A DNA stretch of 64,000 nucleotides from Chloranthus sessilifolius (GCA_021018995.1 CM037584.1:149499317-149563316); one strand, 5' to 3'; counted from the stretch's first letter, positions 20,553 to 33,154 are shown. Numbers and translations are program-made. Notes: generated by a model from the letters alone, not told the origin.

Positions 20553-22478
20553 ACCTTTAGATATATCACAAGCCTCACAGGTAGGAAAATTTTAAAAATT
20601 CTTAATTCAGTAATATATTTCTCTTTTCTTTTGACTAATCATTTTACTGACATCACTAACATTTGTTTTTCTTACTAACATTTTTGTTATTAAAACACCG
20701 AGAATTAGCTGTGAATATTTTCTCTCAAATTTGGGGGAGAATATATATCTGGTTCATAATCAGTTTATCAATAATTTACGGTAACTGATCCTGTATGTCC
20801 CCTATTTTACACAATGAGGACATTGTCCTATTTTAGATTGGAGTGAATACGCCACCTTTGTATGGATTAGTTTAGTTTTCTTTTTAGTTTTTTTTTTCGT
20901 AAAAATTTTTAATTTTTAATTTCTTTTTCTAATTTTTTTTAGATAAGTTAATCATTATATGCATATTATGAAAAAAAATATAAAAATTCGAATTTCTTAG
21001 CAAACCATCATAGTAGTAGGTCGAAAATCAAAATAAAACTAGTTACAATTCAAAGTAAAGCATCTCTAGAACATTGTATCAGAAGAATATTTGAAGCTAT
21101 ACGATTGATCTAAACTGTAAAATATTTTAGATTGTAATTTCAAAATCATAACTAGTGAGCTATAGAGCCTATTCCTCTTTACTCTGAGAGAAAGAGAGAC
21201 TATTTTTATCAAAGCAATAAGACATCCATATTAATAAATCGCGAAAATGACCGAAGACCATCTTTTTTTAACCACAGCCAAAAAGCCAAAATCCTAGAAT
21301 ATTTTACCATTTAAACCCATATTAGAAGCCTAAAAATTAAATTTCTTTGTACCAGAATTTCATAAACCCTTAAACATATGTACTGCCTAAAACTTTCTAT
21401 CCTTAACCCTTATAATTTTTAAGAGTTTAGAATATAAAAGAAGGAAAGAAAAGGGAGTGAAAGGAGTATGAGTTAATAGATAAGGAATCTGCTGAAAAGG
21501 GTACAACTGAAAAAGAAATATAAATATATGAAAATATGAGAAAAGAAAAGAAAAAGAATGAAAAATCATAAAAGACGATTTTATGAAAAATGAAGCAAAA
21601 AGCTTCCAAATTGAAAAAGAAGAGAAAAATGGGATTTACAAAAAGAAAAAGAAATGGGAAGAAGTTATCCAAAATTAGGATAGTTACTGAAGCTGAAAAA
21701 TAAAAGAAGAAGAGAAGGAAGAGCTAAACTCTTGGAAATAATTTTGAATCTTTTTTATCTTTTTCTTTGAAACCTTTTGAAAACCCAATACCCCATTATA
21801 AGCAGACGGAAAGACCTTTGTGATTTACGATTTGCGAAAATATGAGTCTAGTAGAGATATATGAAATAGATACTACGAATAAATAAAGAAATTATATAAA
21901 AAGAATTAATTATCCTTTCCATAAGATTTATCTTTTTAGTTGATTGTCCTTTGAATTTATCACGAACATATCATATTATGAGAATCCAAAATTTCGATTA
22001 TTTTTGAAAGTATACCAATAAGTAAGAGTTTGGATGAAAATATTTTCTAAAAATTATAGTTTAAAAAAATCTATGATGAATAAACTTTTCACTAATATGC
22101 ATGCACTCCATGCTATACAAAAATTGAAATTACTGAGTTTTGATCAAGGATAATTGCGATGATGGGAAGCTAAGGATAAAAGATTTAAAATATTTTGAAA
22201 TAATAAACATATAATGACTAACTGAATAATTAGTAGTGTACAAAAATTAGTTTATATTTTGAATTTTTAGTTTTGAAAAATCTAAAAGTATTAGAAGTTT
22301 GTAGGTTACTTCACTGAACACCTTCAGGAGACTACAACTCCTCCACTAGGGATCACCCAAGGGTTTAAAGGCTTGTTACATCTGCTAAATACAATCATGC
22401 TCCCTACAAAAGTGGTATATAAATTTAAAAGTTTTAAATATTTTATGTTTCCTTGTTTGCTAAGGAGTAGCAAAACTT
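20553..22478 (+). other. 3' untranslated region of element C
   Basis: No gene is present. An internal TTTGGGGGAGA at about 20741 and an AATGAGGACATTGTCCT block (the shared core CAATGAGGACAT is at about 20812) are shared with element E (10660-10540 in reverse). The rest is AT-rich, with purine runs at 21420-21720 matching E down to 9503. The short minus-strand frames here, rich in Phe, are by-products of the A-rich composition. Confidence 0.7.
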
Positions 22479-22491
22479 AAGTTTGGGGGTG
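22479..22491 (+). other. Polypurine tract of element C
   Basis: AAGTTTGGGGGTG lies directly upstream of the 3' LTR start TGATCAG at 22492, as expected for plus-strand priming in Athila-type elements. Confidence 0.8.
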
Positions 22492-23961
22492 TGATCAGTC
22501 ACATAATTTATCATTTTATCACCCTTAATTTAGTGATGCTAGGACTTAGTTTACTGCTAACGAGTTACTGATATGCAGATATTAAAGATAAGCAGTAAAT
22601 TAGAGCTTAAGTGTTAATTCTTATCAAAATAAACTCAAAAGACAGTAAAAAGACGATTAAGCGTTAAAGACGATTTGCCAAAAAAAGGAAGGCTAAAAAA
22701 TCGTAATTCTTCAAAAGACGATTCTTCAGTAAGCGACAAAAGAAGAAAGTGGGTGATCCAAAATAAAAAATTATTAGCTAAAAGCCTATTGAAAATAGAA
22801 AATCGTGAATTATGATTTTCTAGAAAGAATAAGAAAGAAATCGTTATTTACGATTTCCTAAAAATAGAAGCTTTCTATTACACACTGCTGGTGCGGACCA
22901 CGTGAGAGTTTAACACCGTCATATCCAGAATTAGAAGACTCCTGCAATTAGAAGTCTGGTGAACTACGAATCTGAGAAGATTGATAAAGATCTAATCTGA
23001 AGGACTCTGCTGCTGCTCAATAAAGAACAATCCAGAAGCACATCAACTAAAGAAAGTAAGGAAAGATAAAATTAGGAATTAGAGTTATATTAGGAATCTT
23101 TTATTTTTAGTAGTTTCTTTTATTAGAACTAGATCTTTGTAAACCGGCCAATTATGATTTATAAATAAGAGGGCTCGATAGAGAAATAAGCATCAAAGAA
23201 TTTCAGCATTAATTGACGCCTGAGGTTGGATTTTCATCCAATCAAAGTAGTGTAACATAGTTATAGTAGATTAGATATCAGAGGTTTCTCAAGAGTAATT
23301 GATGACTGCAATTGAGTGCTGAATATTAGTGTAGATATCTGTAATTTCTCAGGAGCAATTGATGACTGTAGCGAAGGGGTGAAGGATATATTTTACTTTA
23401 CTTTCTAGTTTAGAGTTTATTTACTTTGTAAACATCTCCAAGTTTCAATTTGAATTGATGACTCAGGTTAGAATTTACATATTAATATAACGGTTTTTAC
23501 TTTTCCATCTTCAGTATTCTAGAGTTTGATTGACGCCCAAATTTCTGGTTGATTGTTGATTAAATTAAATCTGTATTGATAGGATCTTAGAGTTGATTGA
23601 CGACCAATGCTAGGAGACTAGATATATAGTGTAACGGTACTGTTTATTTTCATAAATATCCGAAAGCTGAAATTAAGATTGATGACCTTAATTTGAAGAA
23701 GGAGGATTAGGATTTATTTTTATGCACTTTAGTTTAATAACCTATTCTTTTATTCATATTTCTCCAGTAGATTAGATCTTAAAGATAAATAAAAGTTTTT
23801 AAGATAGGGTTTTAGATAAAAGATATAAACCAGGAATTAATTAGGTAATGAACTTTCTCGTGGGATCGATCCTATACTAGCTCTACAATTTCCATTGTGA
23901 GCTTGCAATAGGTTAAGACTTGAATTTAATATAATTATAATACATAATAAGCAACCGATCA
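22492..23961 (+). mobile_element. 3' LTR of element C
   Basis: This 1470 bp copy is similar along its full length to 11907-13375. It keeps intact ends, TGATCAGTC and AACCGATCA, which form a short inverted repeat. A TATA box TATAAATAAGAG lies at about 23160-23171. Scattered substitutions against the 5' copy show that the insertion is not recent. Confidence 0.93.
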
Positions 23962-23966
23962 GGTAC

Positions 23967-25128
23967 TCTTCTAACAAGATTTTCTAATAGTGCTCATATG
24001 TTACCGGATTTTGCTACAGATGAGTCAGTAGCACGACAATGCCCATAATGAACTTAGTTAAGATTCAGGGGAGTTGATGTGCCTCCCATAAAAATATATC
24101 CTCTTGGGTGCCAACTGGCCATGGTGAAGAATAACTACTCTCTCATCAATTAAAATTGCTAGTTGCTCAACTTGAGCTTCTAACTTAAAAACAGATCACT
24201 GAAGAGCGAGGAGTGACTTCGATTGGTTCTGATCATGTTGCTGGCAATTTCCACATGTCTGCAGCATGGCATCCTTTATGAAAATAGTATGATCTTGAAC
24301 TCAAATGGGGTAAGGTACAGCAGGGTGCTGAGCGTCCTCCTGAGATGGGCCATGGTGCGGACCACAAGCCTCTCCTTTTTGAGATTTTGGGTGCGATTTT
24401 ATACCCAACCGGGATTGAATTTTTGTCTTCCAAAGCTTTAACTTTGGAAAGCAATTGGTCATTAACTTTAATTCATATAATCCTCCCCGGTTAAGAGGTA
24501 TATTCCTTAAAGTCTCCGGATCAATCTCATTCGATGCATGGTGTTGCACTGATTCCTCTCTAAGGGTCTCAAAGAGTTCCCAAGCATCCTCTGTATCAAT
24601 GTACGAAACATTCTTCCACAAGCAACATCAATCATGTGCCCGGAATGTTCATTAATTTCTTCGTATAAATCAGGCACTATTTTCCGGTGCAGGACCTCAT
24701 GGTGAGGGCACTAGTTCAAAAGCTCGATAAGACGCTTCCAGCTCTCCTCAAAAGAATCATCCGAAAATTGATAAAACGTTGTGATAATCTTCTGGATTCG
24801 ATTCGTTTTTCTAATTGGGAAGTACCTTGTAATAAACTTTATTTGCAATTCTTCCCAGTTAGTAATTGAGTTGCTAGGCAAAGGATTTTGCTACTGCTTT
24901 GCCCTCTTTAAGGGAAAATGGAAAGAGCCTCTTCCGATAAGTTTTTAATTTTAATAATTGCACAAATTTCTAGAAAACACATTATATGCATATACGGATC
25001 GTCCTCGCCAAACCCATAAAAGATAGGAAGTAATTGAAGTACGTTGGGTTTGATCTCAAAGGTTCCATCTCTGGGCACAGGGGGTAATTGAATATAAGAG
25101 GGAGGTGTAAGAGGTGCCAATGCATAAT
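23967..25128 (-). pseudogene. gag: gag of element E, middle and C-terminal part
   Basis: Read on the minus strand, 25120-24908 carries FEIKPNVLQLLPIFYGFGED with DPYMHIMCFLEICAIIK, the Athila-type gag core seen in element C as IKPHTLQTLPTFHGL. Further pieces (24621-24301) include YIDTEDAWELFETLREES, and the C-terminal LEAQVEQLAILIDER lies near 24180. The N-terminal side is on the far side of element B, at 41925 and above, so B split this gene. The downstream side is interrupted by element C at 23966. Several stops are present. Confidence 0.82.
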
Positions 25129-25133
25129 ACTCT

Positions 25134-26729
25134 TGTGCAACCGTGGGATTTGTGACGATATAGAGTCACCACCCGGAGCTTTCGGTGTCCCGGGATACCT
25201 ATATCATTTTTATAAGCACCGAAGTGCCACAAATATGACTCTGAATCCGGTCCACACCAAAGGCTCTTGGGTAGGGGCTTCGGTTATCGATCGGGAAGGT
25301 GTTAGGCACCCAATCAACCCGCTTAACGCAATCTCTACTTATGGCCAAACTAGAAATGACATAAAAGAAAATAAAATAGCTTCCTCTTGCCCAAAAGGGC
25401 TTACAATCCTATTTGTGCCCCTCCGTTCCTACCGAAAATTCGGCGGCGTAACGGCAGAAATGCAAAGATGAGAAGAGCTACAAAGAGATAGGAGAAGAAA
25501 GGGGAGAGCCGGAGCCCTCGGGCCCTTGTAGCAGCGTAGGAGAGCCTTGCGTTGGCTTGATTTGATGAGCTTTTGAAGGCTTGAATGGTGGAAAAATGGG
25601 TTCTAACTCCTAAGGCTTGAAGCTAAGAGGCAGAGAGGGAAGGCTAAGGGATTACACACACCTAACCTAAAGGCTTTTAGTGAAATGCTAAGGTCTAAGG
25701 GAGCTTTTTCAAATATGGAATTTGTATGGGAAGTGTGCACCAAAGGGAGAAAGATCTTCTCACTTTAAGCTCTTTCTCTCTTAGGCCAAAATTCTCAACC
25801 CCTAAACCAAAGGATGGGGGGCTCTGTTTATAGGAAATGGGTGGATTAGAAGACCACTTAAGTGCTAATTGGGGTTAGCCATTAGGTAATCTCAAATCTA
25901 AGGTTTCCTAGGGTTTTTGAAGCCTTGAAATGTGTGGAAGGGTCCTCCAATGGTGGATGATGGGGTGAGGCCTTAAGCCACTTGAGGGGTTACAAATAGG
26001 TAGTGAATGGGTGCAACAAAACTATTAAAACACACCCCAAAGGTCAAGGTGGTCAAACAAGTCAAAACCCAATCACAAATTTTGAGGCAAAAACTAAGAA
26101 TTACCATTCATATACTTGGTGCAACTAATAGTTACGCCAGGCAAATGTACAGTATAACAGTGCTAAACAGTGCCTGGAAGTTGGCTTGTGGGGGTGGGGT
26201 CCACATTTAAAACTGGCGCAACTAATAATTACGCCAGGCTTAATTTCTGAGAGAAGTAGCCTGGTGCAACTAATAGTTGTGCTAGGAAAAAGTATTACTG
26301 GCGCAACTATTAGTTGCGCCAAATCCCGAGGGGGGGCGACTTGAAATTGCATTTCGGCCCTCCAGGTTCGGGCTGCCATATCTTTTGATCTGTAACTCCG
26401 ATTAGGGTGATTCTTGAACTGTTAGAAAGCTGATGACTTTTAATTTTTAATGGTATAAGATTTAATTATAGTAGATAGCCATAGCTGGTTCTAGTGTACT
26501 CCTTTTTCTAAAGCTCGGGAGGTTAGGTTTAGGTTCAGAACGGGTTCTAAGGGTCGAGATGGTTAGGGTTGATTCCTAAGGGTCCGAAAAAGGTTCCTAG
26601 GGGTTCAGAAAGGTTCCTAGGGGTTTAGAAAGGTTCTTAAGAGTTTCATACATGCCATCAAAAGTTCAGAAGTGCATCTCTCTCGAAATGTGTTCTGATC
26701 GGGCCTTGGGCCGAATTTGGGTGTCTACA
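25134..26729 (-). mobile_element. 3' LTR of element B
   Basis: On the minus strand it starts TGTAGACACCCAAATTCGG (26729) and ends GGTTGCACA (25134). The TATA box is at 25832-25827 (minus). Four 23 bp dyads lie in U3 between 26321 and 26117. It lacks about 30 bp near its end that the other copy has (40346-40376 region, ending ...GCAAAAAAT), and the other copy lacks half of one dyad. Confidence 0.95.
26117..26321. repeat. Four 23 bp dyads in U3 of the element B 3' LTR
   Basis: Positions 26117-26139, 26214-26236, 26262-26284 and 26299-26321. The consensus has arms TGGCGCAACTA and TAGTTGCGCCA around one base, so the centre reads CTAATAG (CTATTAG in the last). Several carry one or two arm mismatches. 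The dyads lie 285-490 bp upstream of the TATA box in element orientation. Confidence 0.9.
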
Positions 26730-26742
26730 GATGCCCCTCTTT
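26730..26742 (-). other. Polypurine tract of element B
   Basis: On the minus strand AAAGAGGGGCATC runs directly into the 3' LTR start TGTAGAC. It is identical to the tract of element A (7985-7997). Confidence 0.9.
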
Positions 26743-29670
26743 GATATCCGATCACTAATGATCAAATGCCAAAGAAAAGAGATATCCGAAGAGGCCCAAG
26801 GCACTACTAACGGGTCCACTATATTCAGAACATACTTCAAATATCAGATGGGTAACACGGTGAGAAAACGAAAGCCCTGGATGTCAAGCTAAACATTTGT
26901 TTCTCGAGGTAATCGATTCCCAAGCGCTTAGCGACATTACTGGGCATAACTGAGGTGGAATGAGTTGCGAACTCCCTATAGTCAGGAAAGACATTCGCTT
27001 CCCAGGATGATTTTGAAGGTATTTGATGTTTAAGATTTATTCTGAATGCAACAACTTCGTAAGTAAGAGGGGTGATCGACCCACATTCAAAGATAGGCGC
27101 TAAGCAAAACTACGCAAGGCTCCATAGTTTGTGTCCAATCCTATAAGGCATTTGATTGCCCCATTTGACTAGTCATGGGTGCCCCTGCCTATAGCAGGGT
27201 TCAAAATCTCTAGGCAAACCCAATGATCTCGAAGTTTATTTAGCATGACTACCCGAGTGGAGTGAATAGAAGTCGCAACGCTTTTTGGGAGGACGTGCCG
27301 TTTTCAAAAATGTGCCTCGGATCAACATGACCTAGAGCATCCAGCTTCAAGTACTGCTAAACAGATCAAACCAATCATTGGGTGTCTCCCAAAAAGGGGC
27401 ATCCAATCCTGGCTTCCGCCGACAATGATTATAAACATCAATTAACTATGAGTAAATATGCACTCATCAGGGGCGATAAGCAACAACAAAGGCGATGGAA
27501 CCCCCGACCCGGACCTACCTAAGTACAATCTACGGAAACAAACGACGATCATACGGATACCCAGATGCATGGCATACACTTTACAGGGATACCGCTGCCC
27601 ATACAGGTTTTAAGCCTGCAGAAAAATAAAAGAGAAATGAACCCTTTTGAATGCATGGTTGCACATAGTTTGATTGATACGTAATCTCATTCTCAACAGG
27701 TTGGTCTCAACCAACGATTGACCTTTTCCAACGAAGAATCTAAAGATTAAAACACTTAAGTTCATATGAATCAAAAACAGAGTGCTCATCGCAAAGATTT
27801 AGCAGTGGAGTCGACTCGATCGAAACATTGACTGTTTGACCGGGACTGACACCGTTGCTCCTTCCTTGAAGTAGGATCCAGAATCTAAGGCGTGCCTTAG
27901 ACTTAGGACGTTACTATAGCACAGTGGTGTTGCTGATAAAATATCGACATTTTATCGCATCAGAACACGCATGTGCATAGCTCTGTGGGGAAACACAAAT
28001 TTCTTTTTTTCTTTTTCAAAATGATTTTCATTCTCCCCCCCCCCCTTTTTTTTAATAGACCTGACGTCGGTGGCGAGATGCTTCATCTTATTTGTCCATC
28101 ACTGAAAAGTTGCCTGCTTTGAGTCTTTGGACCATGTGATATTCCTGTGCATTCTCGAGAAAACGTCAGTCCCTTTTTTGTTTATATAAGTAACAAATGC
28201 ATCCTTATTAACAGAAGGAGAAATAAACTTTTACCTATTTTTTTCATTTTTAAGATCTATATATATTTTTAGGATTTTATTTTCAAAGATTTTTTGTTCT
28301 TTTTCTTTATTTTTAACATGAAAGTACGATGCTGTAACTATGTACATGAGAGAGTAATTTTTTGGATTTTTATTTTTTAGAGATTTTTTATTCTTTTTCA
28401 TCATTTTTGAGATGGAAGTAAGATCCTGTAACTATGTACATGGGAAAGAGCATAAATATATACATACATTTTGTTTTTATATTTAGATTTTTCTTGACTT
28501 TTTTGTTCTCTTTTTTCTTTTTCTTTTTTTTTTACTTTTCTTCTTCTTTTTTTTTTGATGATGCCTTATCAGTGAGGTGAAATCACGGGTCCCACTTTGA
28601 GCATAGCTGAACCCTTTTATATGGTCGAGCTTGAGTGAGTTTCAGCAGTTTCACCAAGGCCAGAACATCAATCCCTTCGGATTGAGTCAAACCTTTCTCC
28701 TTACCTTGAGTCATACATTTGACAAAGTAGTTCTGAAGACACACTTGGTTGGGACCCAATTTTAACTAGCATGAGCGGCCCAGAAAAGGGGATCAGGGAG
28801 AGTAACCAAGAGGGCTCCTCAGACATTAATCTTCTCAATCAGTCCAAACCTTTCTTTTTCAATTTTTTCTCTTTTCTTTTCTTTTTTTTATTTATCTCCT
28901 TTTTTTACCCGTGGTGCCCTTTCGGGTTTTCATCACGTCCATGGGTTTAGCTCCCTTACCCTAAATGCCCTTTCGGGTTTTCACCTGGTCCACACAAGCT
29001 CGTTGTTTTTACCCGTAATGCCCTTTTGAATTTTTACCACGTCCATCTTGCTTTGAGCTTGTATTTTTTTATTTTATTTATTTTATTCTTTTTTATTCTT
29101 TTTATTTCTTTCATCATTATTTTTTCAACAGCCACGACATAGACGTCGATTCTGTCATAGCCAGCTGGACGGGGTGTCGTCTCACAACTCGACTTGTGTT
29201 GACTTAACAGATATTATGACTGCTTGTGAACCTAAAAGAGGGCTTTCTTCAGGGTGTAGCTTGGCCATGGGTTAGGTTAGGATTTGAAGGTATGCTGGAC
29301 TAAAAGGGTTTTCTTGATATGGCTCAGTTTTCTCAACATTCTTCCTATTGGGTTTTACTATACATGCCCCGTGATTCTTCTACATTTTATTTTCTTTTCT
29401 TTTTGCTCCATTTCAGGCAATCTCTTTTTGAGGTTTTACTTTTCTGATTTTTTTGGATTTTGATAGTAACTTTACTTCCCTTTTTTACATATGTACACAC
29501 ACATATATTTTTTTTGGGGGAAGGGCGTTATTAAAAGAAAGGCCCAGGCTCAAATGGGATAGCAAAGGATATCATTATTTTCAGGGATGCTTTTAGCTAC
29601 TATGTTTGGAATGATGGCCTCTTTTGGGTGGTTCTTAAGCAGTCACGTATCTGTATTACCAATACTTACC
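26743..29670 (-). other. 3' untranslated region of element B
   Basis: No gene is present. It is co-linear with 5174-7984 of element A in reverse. Contents include three hairpin units (28916-29037), long T-rich tracts on the plus strand (28020-28560, 28860-29140, 29380-29520), and the block GCTGATAAAATATCGACATT near 27931. Nothing else in it can be supported as a feature. Confidence 0.7.
28916..29037 (-). repeat. Three GTGAAAA-hairpin units in the 3' UTR of element B
   Basis: On the minus strand, units at 29037-29020, 28984-28967 and 28933-28916 follow the same pattern as in element A. Two contain CCCGAAAGGG, a 3 bp stem closed by a GAAA loop, and the third reads TTCAAAAGGG. The flanking text GACCAGGTGAAAACC and GGGTAAAAA recurs with them. 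Confidence 0.65.
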
Positions 29671-30638
29671 TTATCGCGATAGACTTAGAGTAGAACCATC
29701 GGACATATCCAGTGTTGATGAGCTCAGGAAGATGATCTCCGTCCATGGTGATGAGCTCGAACGACGTAAGGTCCTTCCCAGTTTGGCTTGAACTTGCCTC
29801 TCAGATCGGCGTGGAGGGATGGGAAGATTTTCTTCAACACGGTGTCTCCTACCTTTAGATCTCAACCGCAAACACGTTTATTATAAGCATGTGCAATTCA
29901 CTCCTAGTAAACTTGAGTGTGACACAAAGCTAGGAGTCTCCTCTCGTCCAATAAGTTCAACTGTTCGAAGCGGGATCTCTCTCTCTTTGCTTCGGGTAAG
30001 CCTGATTCCATGAGAATTCGGAGCGAGGGCACTTCAACCTCAACCGGTAGGACGGCCTCAGTTCCATACATAAGGGAGAACGGTGGTGCCCCTGTAGCGG
30101 TACAGATTGACGTTCTATAGGCCCACAAAGCAAACAGCAACATTTCACTCCATTCTCGATAAGTGAGGATCATTTTCTCAAGGATGCGGATGACCGTCTT
30201 GTTCGCAGCTTCCACAGCTCCATTAGTTTGAGGCCGATAGGGTGACGAGCGATGGTGCTTGATTTTTTACTGCTCGCAAAAGACTCGGATGCGCTTATTC
30301 ACAAGATTGGTGCCATTGTCTATGATGATATCTTTGGGTACTCCAAATCGGCACATAATATTGTTCTTAAGAAATTTCTCGACGTGACAGGCTGTGATGT
30401 TGGTGTATGATGCTGCTTCAACGCACTTGGTGAAGTATTCAATGGTGACGAGGATGAATCGATGTCCATTTAATGCTTTCGGATTAATCATTCCGACGAT
30501 GTCAAGGCCCCAGATAGAAAATGGCCAAGGTGTGGTCATGCAGTGTAGATCGACGGTAGGAGTGTGTATCAGACTGGAGTGTTTCTGACACTTGTAGCAT
30601 TTCTGAACATGTTTACAGCAATTCGATTCCATAGTGGT
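29671..30638 (-). pseudogene. Integrase of element B
   Basis: Integrase inserts the cDNA into the genome. The zinc finger starts upstream (HEGVCGAHASGH near 30705-30680) and continues as CYKCQKH near 30600-30580. The catalytic core shows Asp in WGLDIVG (about 30503), Asp in IIIDNGTN (about 30330), and Glu in NGAVEAANK (about 30212). A C-terminal LRGKFKPNWEGPYVV block lies near 29810-29770. Stops occur at about 30638, 30267 and 29904, and a short deletion near 29760 has removed residues that element A keeps. The three catalytic residues are intact but the reading frame is not. Confidence 0.92.
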
Positions 30639-31391
30639 CTAAAAGTATCCCTGCCGTAAAATTTTCTTAGCAAGCATGTGACCGCTGGCATGGGCTCCAC
30701 ATACTCCTTCATGAATCTCCTTCATGATATTGATCATTTTACTTTTAGTAAGGCACCTAAGTAAGATGTTATCATAGGATCTCTTGTAAAGGCACTCCCC
30801 GCAAATGACGTAGCCTGCCGCTAGACGCTGAATGGTTCGTCGATCCGCCTTGGATGTACCCTCAGGGAAAGTTAGTGTCTCGAGGAAATTCTTGATATCT
30901 GAGAACCAAGGTGGCTCATCAGCAGGCTTTGTAGGTTCCTCAATCTGGAGGCAGAAGGGTGGCTCATTCCTTTGCTCAATCATGATCGGCTTCATCTTAG
31001 CACCATACAGGATTTCTATCATTGACGCCAAAGTGGCTAATGCGTTGGCAAAACGATTCCTCATCCGGGGGACATATGAGAATGTCACGTCTTGGAAGCA
31101 AGCTATCAGATCCTTAAGGTGTTCATGATAGGGGATCAGTTTCTCGTCTTTCATCTTACAGTCACCATTCGTCTGACATATGATTAAATATGAATCACCA
31201 AACACTCGAAGGTGAGTTACATTCAGATCGAGAGCTGCCTGCAGACCAGCGACACAAGCTTCATATTTTGTCATGTTGTTAGTGCAAGGGAAGTTGAGCT
31301 TGATAGAGATGGGTACATGGGATCCTTTTGGTGAGATTAGAATGGCACCAACTCCCTGACCTTCTGCATTAGCTGCCCTGTCAAAGTGCAT
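30639..31391 (-). pseudogene. Second (archaeal-type) RNase H of element B, plus start of integrase finger
   Basis: This domain between the first RNase H and integrase is the hallmark of the Tat lineage. The 250-residue frame has MHFDRAANAEGQG (first Asp), TKYEACVAGL (Glu) and VFGDSYLII (Asp). The expected fourth acidic residue is changed: FANALATLAS instead of the FADALATLAS form, so Asp has become Asn. The last 40 residues are the first half of the integrase finger (IHEGVCGAHASGHMLAKK). The frame ends at a TAG at 30639-30641, right before integrase. Loss of the acidic residue suggests it would be inactive. Confidence 0.9.
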
Positions 31392-32749
31392 TACCCATGA
31401 TTCTTCTACTTCTTATGTATCATCTTCTGTCATGAACAGGATGTCCTCATCGGGAAACTCAGTTCTCAAAGGCTCATAATCTGGCAAAGGATTGTCAGCA
31501 AGATGATTGGCGAGTGCCTGCCCCTTGATCAACTTCTAAGTGACGTATGTGATGTCGAACTCAGATAATAAAAGCTGTTAGTGCGCGGTCCATCCAGTGA
31601 GGGCCGACTTCTTGAACAGGTATTTCAACGGGTCCATTCGGGCCAAAAGTAGAACGGCTTGAGACAGCATGTAATGGCGGAGCCTCTGATTAGCCCGTAC
31701 AAGAGCCAAGCATGCTTTCTCTAGATAAGAATAGCGCGTCTTATAATCAGTAAACTTCTTACTCATATAGTAAATGGACTGCTCTCTTCTTCCTGTCTCA
31801 TGCTGCCCTAAGACGCATCCCATCGAGACTTTCGTCGTGGAGAGGTACATTAAGAGTGGTCTCCCTGGCTCAGGTGGTACTAAAATAGGTGGGTTGAGGA
31901 GGTAACTTTTGATTTTATCAAATGTTGCTTGGCAGTAGTCATTCCATTCAACGGGCAAGTTCTTCCTTAGTAGCTTGAAGATTGGAGTGTAGATTGGAGT
32001 TAGTTGCGTAATGAATCGACTGATATACTGTATTTTGCCCAAGAACCCTCTAACTTCTTTCTCAGTATATGATGGTGGCATTTATGTGATAGCTTTGACT
32101 TTGACAGGGTCCACCTCGATTCCTTTCCTGCTGACGATGAACCCCAACAGTTTCTCGGACATAGTGCCAAATTCCCACTTCTATGGATTCAGACGTAACT
32201 TGTATTTTCTCAGCCTCTCAAATAGTTTCTGGAGGTTTACCAAGTGATCGCCTTGTTCTGGTGACTTGGCTATCATATCATCAACATACACTTTAATTTC
32301 TCGGTGCATCATGTCATGAAACAGTGTAGTCATAGCTCTTTGGTACGTTGCACCGGCATTTTTCAGTCTAAATGGCATGACTCGATAGTAAAAGGTTCCC
32401 CAAGGAGTAATGAATGCAGTCTTCTCTCGATCGACCTCTGCCATCTTTTTCTGGTTGTATCCTGAGAATCCATCTATAAATGAAAGCATCCCGTGCTTAG
32501 CAATGTTATCGACCAAGATGTCGATGTGCGGCAGTGGGAAATCGTCCTTCGGGCTCGCCTTGTTCAAATTTTGAAAATCGATACACATGCAAACCTTTCC
32601 TTCCTTCTTTGGCACAGGCACAATATTGGCTAGCCACTGCAGGTATTTGGATAACATGAGAAACCTCACATTATACTGCTTGATGACCTCGTCCTTGACT
32701 TTCAACATCCACCCGGGTCAGAGACGTCTCAGCTTCTACTTAACCGGCT
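31392..32749 (-). pseudogene. Reverse transcriptase and first RNase H of element B
   Basis: The RT frame (32708-32181) shows VPKKEGKVCMCIDFQNLNKA, DDFPLPHIDILVDN, MLSFIDGFSGYNQ, TPWGTFYYRVMPFRLKNAGA and the catalytic YVDD at 32288-32277. A second frame (32081-31578) has the connection and RNase H start (MPPSYTEKEVRGFLGKIQYI, then LLMYLSTTKVSMGCVLGQ). The typical ends of RNase H continue to about 31400 with stops. Three breaks fall at about 32180, 31577 and 31410. RT copies the genomic RNA; motifs are well preserved, so decay is moderate. Confidence 0.93.
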
Positions 32750-33154
32750 TCACATAGGGTAGAGAGGCAACTCATGCTCGACCAAATCGGTGTCTAGACC
32801 AGTCATGTCCTCGTATGACCAGACAAAAATACCTTGATATGACCGAAGGAAGTTGTTCATGCTTTTTCTTTCTTCGGGAGATAGCGACGTTCCGATCTTG
32901 GTAATGCGAGAAATCTCCTTAGTCCCTAGATTAACGTCCTCGGTTTCCTCAACACTGGGGGTAGGGCCATGCTCAAACGTGGTAAACCAGTCAAGGAGCT
33001 CATTGGGGAGCTCCTCCAAGGGGACATCCTCGTCTAGACTCGTAACACCTACCTTTTCTTGTATTTCTATAGGAAAGGGGTCGATTTTACGTGGGATGGA
33101 TATTTTGATTAAGGCATCTTTTCGTGGAATTTTATCTGGAATTTTAAATGACAA
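32750..33154 (-). pseudogene. Linker before RT, element B
   Basis: An open frame of 134 residues begins MSFKIPDKIPRKDALIK and ends in the N-terminal RT motif FLRSYQGIFVWSYEDMTGLD. The same order is found in element A at 4190-4560 (KILKKIKEKDALIEKPVPHE, then DIFAWSYEDMPGLD). Acidic repeats LDEDVPLEELPNELLDWF may be a spacer. It is an internal part of the polyprotein with no separate function known. Confidence 0.75.

Larger units (their letters stand above)
11907..23961 (+). mobile_element. Element C: non-autonomous Athila-like LTR element carrying a captured gene
   Basis: Two LTRs of about 1.47 kb bound a 9.1 kb interior with a tRNA-Asp primer site and a polypurine tract. Flanking bases are GGTAT (11902-11906) and GGTAC (23962-23966), a 5 bp target duplication with one C to T change. 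The LTR ends are TGATC...GATCA in the 3' copy, decayed to TAATC and GATTA in the 5' copy. An Athila-like gag is present, but no protease, RT or integrase. A second gene with leader intron and coiled coil fills the rest. It sits in reverse orientation inside element E. Confidence 0.9.

Noticed and set aside
21387-21672. Two hydrophobic minus-strand frames
   Set aside because: Same reason: purine-rich 3' UTR of element C; the related stretch in E has no such frame kept.
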